Positions 56,110 to 64,000 of a stretch of DNA of 64,000 nucleotides are shown piece by piece. The position numbers were made by a program, and so were the translations under genes. The DNA lies in contig CP136063.1 in assembly GCA_032622095.1 (NCBI GenBank), positions 209,115,934 through 209,179,933 of the forward strand, given 5' to 3'. Positions within the stretch are counted from its first letter, which is position 1. Each line of letters begins with the position of its first letter. Under the pieces are notes generated by a model. It worked only from the letters and a program-made list of their open reading frames with translations, did no database searches and was not told the origin of the DNA. The DNA comes from Siphonodentalium dalli. Lineage: Eukaryota; Mollusca; Scaphopoda; Gadilida; Siphonodentaliidae.

Positions 56110-57170
56110 ATGACCTTGTAAAACATCAGTAATGTTTATTTTAAAACGAGTTCATCAGACATATGCGGCTGTTTTAAATTTGCATGTGGTTGCACCATTT
56201 CTCAAAATTATAAATCACCGAATTTACTTATTTCCATTTTAATAATTGTCTTGCTGCGATGCATTCGAACATCAGATGATTGCAGCAATGTCAAGTTTAC
56301 TTCAGTGAATCAGCCGAATGTAAATATTCAATGCCATCGATGATCAAATGTGGACTAGATTGACTAATAAAGCAGACATTTTAACTGCATTCTCATGTGA
56401 ATAGTTGATAACTAATATGATGATGTATTTTATGCATTATTTCACCACGTAGCCATCACTTAAAATATAAGCAAATAAGTGCTCTCGCTGTGTTTTCCTC
56501 GCGGGGAGGACTGCCTATTATAAAAATCCAATAAATATTCATTATACTGTACTCTAAAAAAAACAATTCTACCCAATAAAATGAATTTAGATTAAGATAA
56601 GCAACATCAATGATGTAACAATACTTCTTGAGGTCGTTTGGTCTACCAATGAATCACATAAATTTATGTGACTCATATAAACTATATGTGATTAATTGGT
56701 ACACTAAACAACCTTTGAAATAAGATCTCTCAATTATGACAATTATTAGTTAGTGGCATCTAATATAAATAATTATGTTGATCTGTGCCAAAATTTCGGA
56801 GTCGGACATTGTTTCTGTTGCATTTCAAACCATGTCCGACACAAGGCAAAAATCAGCAATTGGTGTCAGACATTGACTGTGTCCGACCTATTTACAGGCT
56901 TTTTAAAGGCATGGGCGGCGTTCGTTGCACAAATATTCATATTTGTTCAAATTGCCATCAACAGAAGGAATATTAAAATATATATAGTTTTGTTCATATG
57001 CCAAACATAATCAGCGCGTAAATAGTATATCGTCGTCAAGACGTACGATGGTGTACGTAAACAAGAGCCTGCCTGTGTTACAGAAGTTTTGCTTCTGTGT
57101 ACATACATGTCGAGTTAACTGTGACTAAATCCAGAGCCATCTGAACCGCACTGGGTTATTGCATACCGCC
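56110..57170. other. Intron sequence, no supported gene
   Basis: The ORF at 56753-57010 includes CCISNHVRHKAKISNWC but no recognisable domain. A duplicated word (GTCGGACATTG / GTCAGACATTG) occurs near 56800 and 56865. Confidence 0.35.
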
Positions 57171-57177
57171 GGCCGCT

Positions 57178-57219
57178 AGCGTTAGTTAATTAGACAGCGC
57201 TGTCTAATTAACTAACGCT
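57178..57219. repeat. Perfect 42-bp palindrome
   Basis: AGCGTTAGTTAATTAGACAGC and its exact complement meet at 57198/57199 with no spacer. Outside it, weaker inverted similarity (ACCGCCGG and CCGGTGCCGGT) may extend the stem. Confidence 0.85.
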
Positions 57220-57760
57220 GACGTCCGGTGCCGGTAATCACAGTGACAACACAGCTCATATGTTTACCCTTTAAGGCTTGTTATACTAATTAATTTGCAG
57301 TCAGCTGCTTAGATATGTCTTCATAAGCAATGTATATCACGTTTCAAATTTAATTTTTTTAATTTTAAAATTTAATTAAATTTTTTTTTTTTTTTACATT
57401 TTTAGATCCTCAGTCAAGCCTAATATAACCATAAAACTGTCTTTTTCATTGCAAGTTTATAATTTTTAATTTTAAATTCAAAGTTTAACTTTAAAAAAAT
57501 TTTAATTTAAATTTTATGATTTAAAAAAAAACCTGAATCTGAAATGATAAATAAACGAAATTAAAAGTTTTAAAACCTAACTTACATTTAAAAAGGAAGA
57601 CAGGGAGCAAGACACTCTTTTTAGGTATGGTAACTGGTAGCAAACTAATCTTCCGAAAATTTTCTGAGTTTTCTCCGCCTAAACTCAGCTATAATATTTT
57701 GGTCGGCATCTATGAACCGACAAAATAGGAACCAAACAAATATACCGTGCCAGTATATAT
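57220..57760. other. AT-rich, low-complexity intron
   Basis: Contains TTTAATTTTAAATTT-type sequence at 57350-57540. No gene. Confidence 0.4.
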
Positions 57761-58484
57761 ATAAGAAGTATTAAATAGTTTGCCGATGACTGTGAATATC
57801 CGAACCGCACCCACACCCAGGTCTGGTAAATTGATAATAAATCAAAGTTCCTGTGGATATATTTTCGATTGGAAAACGGCTATATGTCGGGAGAATATAG
57901 CTCTATAATATCCAATAAATAGAATCATATGCTGTGACTTAATATTTCAAGATATAACGGTTTCAAAGTGAAACGTTCTGACAGCCACGCGAGCATTGTG
58001 TATAAGAAGTATTAAATAGTTTGCCGATGACTGTGAACATCCGAACCGCACCCACACCCAGGTCTGGTAAATTGAAAATAAATCAAAGTTCCCGTGCATA
58101 TATATTTGATTGGAAAACGGCTATATGTTGGGAGAATATAGCTCTATAATATCCAATAAATAGAATCATATGCTGTGACTTAATATTTCAAGATATAACG
58201 GTTTCAAAGTGAAACGTTCTGACAGCCACGCGAGCCTTGTGTATAAGTATTAAATAGTTTGCCGATGACTGTGAATATCCGAACCGCACCCACACCCAGG
58301 TCTGGTAAATTGAAAATAAATCAAAGTTCCCGTGCATATATTTTCGATTGGAAAACGGCTATATGTCGGGAGAATATAGCTCTATAATATCCAATAAAGA
58401 TATTCATATAGGTTGACTAAATATTTCACGATATAGCGGTTTCGGAGTGAAGCATTCTGGGCAGCCGCGCGAGCCTTTGGTATA
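57761..58484. repeat. 241-bp tandem array, three units
   Basis: Units start ATAAGAAGTATTAAATAGTT at 57761 and 58002, and in shortened form at 58243. Landmarks: GCCGATGACTGTGAA, CGCACCCACACCCAGGTC, ATATAGCTCTATAATATCC and GAAACGTTCTGACAGCC. The third unit diverges at its 3' end (GCGGTTTCGGAGTGAAGC). Confidence 0.9.
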
Positions 58485-59008
58485 ATAAGTCTGTCCGCAC
58501 CCACACCCAGCATTTCGTTATCGCTCCATTAAAAAAGAAGTCCGTGTGACAGGCTAATTACCTTACGCCATGTTAAAAATAGCTTTACCAGGCCCAGTCC
58601 GTCGGCGGTAGATCAAAGGTTATGTCGCCGCAGTCTGCTGTCTGGCATGTGGGTAAGTTACGTAATCATGTGACACATCGAAAAATAAGCTGATACTATA
58701 TATCGCATTTTTTTTATTTCATTAAACTTCAGCTTTTGACAAAAACGAAATGTACCAAGTGTATAATTGGAATCCGCGGTTGTGGTTTGAGACTTCAATG
58801 GCTCGAATCCGTTGATAAATACGGAAATTACCCATGTGCATATATAAATAAAAATATAATCTACACCCGAAATTAGAATGAACTGAATTCATACAATTAG
58901 CGATAAAAACATGTTCATGCACGATCGTTTTCGCATTGTTTATAGGAAATACATGGTTTTGGGTTCCGTTTGCATTGAACGAACTAAAGCGTTAAATTGT
59001 CGTTGTGT
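58485..59008. other. Spacer between two parts of the 241-bp array
   Basis: Unrelated single-copy-looking DNA of about 520 bp interrupts the array. No element ends or domains were recognised. Confidence 0.45.
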
Positions 59009-59385
59009 ATAAGAAGTATTAAATAGTTTGCCGATGACTGTGAATATCTGAACCGCACCCACACCCAGGTCTGGTAAATTGAAAATAAATCAAAGTTCCC
59101 GTGCATATATTTTCGATTGGAAAACGGCTATATGTCGGGAGAATATAGCTCTATAATATCCAATAAATAGAATCATATGCTGTGACTTAATATTTCAAGA
59201 TATAACGGTTTCAAAGTGAAACGTTCTGACAGCCACGCGAGCCTTGTGTATAAGTATTAAATAGTTTGCCGATGACTGTGAATATCCGAACCGCACCCAC
59301 ACCCAGGTCTGGTAAATTGAAAATAAATCAAAGTTCCCGTGGATATATTTTCGATTCGAAAACGTCTATATGTCGGGAGAATATG
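59009..59385. repeat. 241-bp tandem array, second part (about 1.5 units)
   Basis: Units begin at 59009 and 59250. The second breaks off after GGGAGAATATGATATTTTT, where an inverted-repeat element starts. Confidence 0.88.
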
Positions 59386-59720
59386 ATATTTTTAAAAATA
59401 TAATATATATTTCCTTAAAGAAAGCCTGAACACTGAACTATATGGATAGATATCCTGCGTTTGTAAAACCATAGTAGAAAAGTGGTTAACTTTTTTGTGG
59501 TCGCCTACAGTACCTCGCGGTCTTTAGTGGCTTGCTCGTATTAGTCACGCATGCGCAGTCCCAATATAACCGACTCAATTCGCCAGTTTATTTTCAACTC
59601 AATCAGGAGATTGGCGAGTTGCGGGGTTGGGAATGGCACCGCCATGGGAGGGCCCTATGATAGTTCAGTGTTCAGGCTTTCTTTAAGGAAATATATATTA
59701 TATTTTTTTAAATATCATAT
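59382..59720. mobile_element. ~340-bp element with ~57-bp inverted ends
   Basis: ATGATATTTTTAAAAATATA then TATATTTCCTTAAAGAAAGC at the left; GCTTTCTTTAAGGAAATATA then ATTTTTTTAAATATCAT at the right. The word CACTGAACTATATGGAT occurs just inside the left arm (59436) and again just outside the right arm (59741). Confidence 0.7.
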
Positions 59721-59749
59721 TTCCGCTAAAGGAAGCCGTTCACACTGAA

Positions 59750-60680
59750 CTATATGGATTAGAATGCAAGCCCAGGAGGAGGCACGAGCAATAAAGTGAA
59801 TAGCCAAATTTTGGAGGAAATGCACTCTTCTAAAACAGATTGTACCTAAATATGAACTCTTTAATGAATCTGTTATGATTAGGTACGTGAAATAACTCAT
59901 ATAATTAGAGTGCTATATTGCCCAAACATGTACCTCCCCCCCTTGTTTTTGGAAGCAACATCCCAGGTGGTGCCATTCAATTCGGAATTGCGAGCGAACC
60001 GAGCAATTCTCTGTTCTTCATCCGTCAGTTCTAAGAATCCAGCCGATTTGAGATTCGAGGAGACTAACTCCCTCTCCGCCTTAGCGACATAACGACCTGC
60101 ACTGGAGGAGGCCCACTCCAAAGATGGCAAGACAACCAACATTAAGAGTTTAACTAACTGCTGTTCACCAATGCAATGGCAGATAACCTGATGCCCAATC
60201 TATGGCACAGGTATCAAATGGAGAGCCCATTAGCCCAAATGGGTTATACAACTATAAGCGAGTCAAGCCATCGGATCAGAGGGAGCCACCACCATCGCAT
60301 GCTGCAGGTGGTCATGCCCAAGCTAATATCCTGGCCAAGCTGGAGGGTGGGGAGAGGTCATTTTTCTCCGATCCCTTCACGGAGGAGTGGCAGGCAAGGC
60401 CGTGTCGTTAATTCGAATGTGACCAGGGGGACTCGGCGCTTTACCTCATGGGTACGGCCCCTGCCCTACGCTTAAGCTGCCTAAGGCCATCCAGCCGGTG
60501 TCGATACGTACGCACTCGATTATTGGCAGCTTTAGCGCCCAGAACCGCTAGCGTCTGGTGGGGGCCAAATGGCCTGGAGGTCCCAAGTACCCCTGCAGCT
60601 CCACCAGACGTATCCCCACGAATTGGTTGAACCGTCGAGACGTAACCGGAGGAGCGTGAACTGGTCCTGCCCTTAGAACA
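59750..60680. other. GC-richer block with unresolved coding-like frames
   Basis: The minus frame 59897-60142 reads EWASSSAGRYVAKAERELVS and NLKSAGFLELTDEEQRIARF. The plus frame 60202-60411 reads ISPNGLYNYKRVKPSDQREP. Base composition rises here compared with flanks. The phrase SNLKSAGF loosely recalls reverse transcriptases of DIRS-type elements, but no catalytic motif is visible, so no family is assigned. Confidence 0.3.
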
Positions 60681-60699
60681 GTTATCACACGTTCACATG

Positions 60700-61190
60700 T
60701 CCCTGAGGTACCTATGTATCACAATATACACATTGCGTATATATATATATAAAATGATATAATATATATATCCGGGGGATATACATATTAAGTTTTCCTC
60801 ATGAGACCATGTCAGAAGGCCCTTCCAAAGCTGCGCCCATCAATCTAATGGGCGGAGCCAGATCACAGCTCCCTGTCATGATCCAACGTATCACTAAATA
60901 TAGATATACAACCCCACAGAGAACATGTCTCATGTCTCTGAGGTACCTATGTATCACCGTTTCACAAGATATCATTGCAGAAACCCGGTGACACAAATCT
61001 TTCGCATATATAGATATATAAAATGATATAATAGATATATCATGGTGATATATAAGTCATCATGAGATCATGTCAGAAGACCCTACTAAAGCTGCGCCCA
61101 ACAATCCAATGGTCGGAGCCAGAGCAGAGATCCCTGGCACAATCCAATGTATCATTAAAGATATATATATAGCCCCTCAGAGAACATGGC
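60700..61190. repeat. Two diverged ~261-bp direct repeats
   Basis: CATGTCAGAAGGCCC (60808) and CATGTCAGAAGACCC (61069). Also TATATAAAATGATATAATA, GCTGCGCCCA and CAGAGAACATG occur in both units in the same order. Confidence 0.75.
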
Positions 61191-61329
61191 CGAACACCGC
61201 AGGTGACCAGAGCATCCGATGAGAAAGCAAACCGCTACTCTCAGGTGCCAAAACAATAGTGTCGGTACGAGTATAATTTTGGAGAAATTTCCCAACGAGC
61301 ACCATCCTTTGGAATGGAGACAGACAGCA

Positions 61330-61420
61330 AAATGTGCAATCACAAGTATTATGTTCAGCCTAAATCCACACACATTACTATTATTAGGCCATCACGACCA
61401 CTAGGCACCTGAGAGCAGTC
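61330..61420. repeat. Short dispersed repeat shared with 26660-26740
   Basis: AGCCTAAATCC, ACTATTATTAGGCCATCAC and TAGGCACCTGAGAG occur here, with near-identical order at 26660-26740. Confidence 0.5.
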
Positions 61421-62271
61421 CGCGTTCCCAGCGGAATACCCACCGCAATCCGATTCTAAGAAATGAAGGTGCGCCTTCTACAACCGAAATCAGTTCAAAT
61501 GATGTAAAATGTAGTCAGATGATGAACACAGGTAAATTTTCACGGTCACCATACGGAATATTCAGGTCTGAGCCTCTGCCCCCCAAACATGCAGCAGAAC
61601 GACCTAGGTGTGTGATAGGTCGGTTAGTGTGAAGCATGCAGCAAACTAGGGGAAGACCCGCTCTAAAAATGGCTCCCCTAGGAAGGAAAGGAATGAAATT
61701 ATCATCCTCCTAGTAAAGGATACACATCCCTTTATAATGTTGTTTTATTTTAATTTGAAGAGCCAAGATAGAGAGGAACTCCCCCGACCTAAGTGGTCCC
61801 GCTTATGGCATGTTTAAGGAAGAGAGGACAGCATAGACCGAAATGCGCAGTTGGCAGCATGGCTTCAGGCCCTTATGATCGGGCATCTGTGCCATGGGGA
61901 TGGGATGCCACTCGAACGGGGTGGTCCCCTGCCTGCGTCTTAGGAAAGGTCGGTAATGCTGGTCAATGAGCTTCCTCGAAAGCTTAGCTGGACAGCGCAA
62001 ACGTCTTTGCCTGTTTTATTGTCTATGTGCCAGATAATCAAATTGATATGGGCAATAGAAGTATGAAGAGCCATGCTGATGGCCTCTTGTCAGAAAGGCT
62101 ATTGGCAGTGGTCGTGGGACACATGGCAATATAAATGCTTTCCATGTAAATATGCTTCATTCGTGTGTGAAGTATATTCGCCATATCAACGGTATGAAAG
62201 GTCGGGACACGTATATATTTTAAAATTCATTGAGACTCCAACTAGTCCATGAATACCTTCAAAATACCTAC
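61421..62271. other. Intron or intergenic sequence, nothing recognised
   Basis: No domain in the ORF at 61803-62000 and no clear element ends. Confidence 0.35.
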
Positions 62272-62348
62272 CATGCCCTTTATGAACAATGCATGCTGTA
62301 TTGGATGTACAGCCTGTTCTTGTACCAAGCTCACATTTGATATGGTTA
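62272..62348 (-). CDS. Candidate upstream EGF exon (weak)
   Basis: 77 nt between a weak acceptor (ATTTATGGCAAG) and a good donor (CATG/GTAGGT). It encodes NHIKCELGTRTGCTSNTACI then VHKGH. The three cysteines have C-x6-C-x5-C spacing like the first half of an EGF domain. The donor phase (1) matches the acceptor of exon 53152-53319, giving GHAPCPPGSYS, but a split EGF would instead expect another exon between them. The poor pyrimidine tract keeps confidence low. Confidence 0.42.
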
Positions 62349-62599
62349 CTTGCCATAAATAATGTCTCCCCCCACCGTCCTCGTCTTGGAATACCACTGC
62401 TATTATATCGTTATTCATTGGGGAACGTCATCCAGGCCACGGTCGCCAGTTATTGCCAGTGGGCCAGTTACCTGGAGGGGTCAAGTCACCACGACTCTAA
62501 ATACCTGTCAGGCTGGAATCATTCACATAATTGAATCAAGAAGGGGAAAGGTTGTTCAAACCAAAGTATCTTCAAATATATTTGTAGATAGTGAAACCA

Positions 62600-64000
62600 T
62601 GAGTAAACACCGTCAGAGTGACGATAAGCCTCTTGCCTTACTCTAGAGAATGCAAACCGGAGCACCCATGATTTGTAATTTTGTGTCCCAATTAGAGCCA
62701 TATCCAGAATCGTAGTAATCCAGCCCCCCCCCCCCCCCCCCCCCCCCCCGCTTCTTTTCGGTAAACCTACACAGGAACGAAAGCAATTATGTTTGTATTC
62801 CGGAAGGAGACACCATTTAGTCGAGATACAACCCAGCAATTTTGAAAGGATGGGTTAATTTTTGGATACAATTCAGAATAACTAAAATCTGGAATTGAGA
62901 CAATAGTGAAACTGTCATCACGATTAATTTTAGTGTCATGCTTGCAATCATTAAATGCTAGCAGTTATAAATTTTGACAGTGAAGTTGAAGCACTGTACG
63001 AGAATCGAATCATGTACTCAACATAATTCTGACTCCTGTCAGATGTCAATCCCTGTCTGAAATTAATGACACTAACGAATCTTAGTACGACAAGTCATTA
63101 TTTTTCTGATATTGATAAACTGTAGTCTGATAACTTCAAGCGTCGACCAACACATCTAAATCATAGGAGACATGTGTGACAGTATTAAAACAGAAAACAC
63201 AAAGTATTTTGTGAAAGCATGTTGTTTAGATGAGATCTAGCGACTCCAGTAGTGTTCTGTAACATGCACACACCTAGGTGTGTACATGTGTCAGCCATTA
63301 AGTTTTTATTGTCCACACCCGATCGCACAGCGTAGTGCACCCACGACAACATACCTGAACAAGTGTTGTAATGGGGAAAGTCGGCATTTGCATTCGGATT
63401 TTATTCAGTAATCTCAAATGGGACTTGTTAGCCTGACAAACTTGGTATCGGACCGAGTTCTGATTTCTGTCAGAATACCCTGACCAGGGTGCAATCCCCG
63501 GTCCGCTAGCACATGGCTGAGATTGTTACATTGAAGGTGATGCTCCGTTACGAGAATCAAACCATGAACATAATTATAACACTTGTCCAATATCAATCTC
63601 TGTCAATTTATTAAAGTAATAATGACACTACTGTTTTTTTTTTACATTGAATTGATAAACCCAGATGTAAATTGTAATCAGCTTTTAAGTTCAAATGTGA
63701 CCAACACATCTGGATCAGTTGTATTGAGCCATAAAACAACAAAGTATTATGAGAAAGAATGTAGTTCATAACATTATGATAAATAGCGTCAGTAGCGATG
63801 GTAATTATTGCTAAATAAATGTCCACGCGTAAATAAATTCCCACGAAATTAGGAGACTTCCGGTAGCGAATCACGTGGCATTTTTTATATCTGACAAATT
63901 ATATCATACCTTATAGGTTCTATAATAATTACATAGATGAATTGTTCACAATAGTCTATGCGCCTCGTAAGGCCTTGAAATGGCGGCTGATTATGGCGAA
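62600..64000. other. Flanking sequence with a diverged direct repeat
   Basis: The C-run at 62727-62749 is followed by two related stretches (about 62985-63240 and 63545-63780). They share TACGAGAATC, TTGATAAAC, GACCAACACATCT and CAAAGTATT in order. No exon with a recognisable domain. Confidence 0.45.

Noticed and set aside
59897-60142. DIRS/Ngaro-type reverse transcriptase fragment
   Set aside because: Only the short phrase SNLKSAGF is reminiscent. No catalytic motif or inverted terminal structure was found, so it was left unassigned.
63340-63420. Possible exon with GTATGT donor (TTGTTCAG/GTATGT on the minus strand)
   Set aside because: No cysteine pattern or domain in any frame and no acceptor of matching phase. 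A lone donor-like sequence is not enough.
1-64000. CRISPR arrays, operons, bacterial promoters or terminators
   Set aside because: All tandem repeats seen have long, non-CRISPR units without unique spacers. Split, phase-matched exons show the DNA is eukaryotic.

Overview
This is eukaryotic, intron-rich, AT-rich DNA from an invertebrate, most likely a mollusc and possibly a bivalve. Three things point there. (1) A ~3.3 kb element has the layout of bivalve 'pearl'/HINE (non-autonomous Helentron) elements: terminal arms, a GT-rich microsatellite, then a ~160 bp tandem core. (2) Degenerate repeats carry phrases such as 'aggggcataactc' and 'gacggacgg', which I associate with lophotrochozoan genomes. 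(3) The only convincing host gene is a large extracellular EGF-repeat protein with multi-kilobase introns. No bacterial gene, CRISPR array or operon is present.

Host gene. Nine minus-strand exons (53152-53319, 38554-38634, 30173-30286, 27148-27280, 24675-24808, 19014-19214, 13184-13435, 5007-5137, 284-477) join with matching splice phase at all eight junctions. They give 1408 nt (about 469 residues) without a stop. The protein segment starts with a GCC2/GCC3 (ephrin-receptor-like, SVEP1/SCUBE-type) cysteine module. Ten complete EGF domains and the first part of an eleventh follow. Several carry O-fucose, O-glucose and Asp/Asn-hydroxylation consensus sites as in Notch-type proteins. Both ends of the gene lie outside the listed exons: one weaker candidate exon is at 62272-62348, and the 3' end is beyond base 1.

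Mobile DNA. Introns make up about 97% of the span and are packed with transposons, many with readable boundaries. There are nine copies of a ~214 bp foldback MITE (CAGTAATG ends, TA target). A ~350 bp 'GAGGTCC' family is split in one place by the pearl/HINE element and in another by a hAT element. Three hAT elements have GATTCGATTCGA-rich ends and perfect 8-bp duplications (43543-44665, 45479-46368, 54096-55187), and a fourth hAT lies at 14742-16158. Elements with TTAA targets lie at 3811-4275, 14418-14489 and 25442-25596. Two non-autonomous Helitrons sit head to tail (50956-52076). A tRNA-derived SINE lies at 30908-31315.

Two elements carry protein-coding DNA. 35648-38136 is an inverted-repeat element holding a C48 (Ulp1-like) cysteine protease domain. 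19700-24062 is an element with GTWAGGCCACAC ends whose unrecognised ORF is interrupted by a 2.6 kb Harbinger-like insertion with a TAA duplication. The tandem arrays at 57761-59385, 40991-41930 and 60700-61190 are also notable.

The most interesting pattern is that four of the nine exon acceptors lie within about 35 bp of a transposon end. In exon 284-477 the polypyrimidine tract and part of the AG appear to be the transposon terminus itself.
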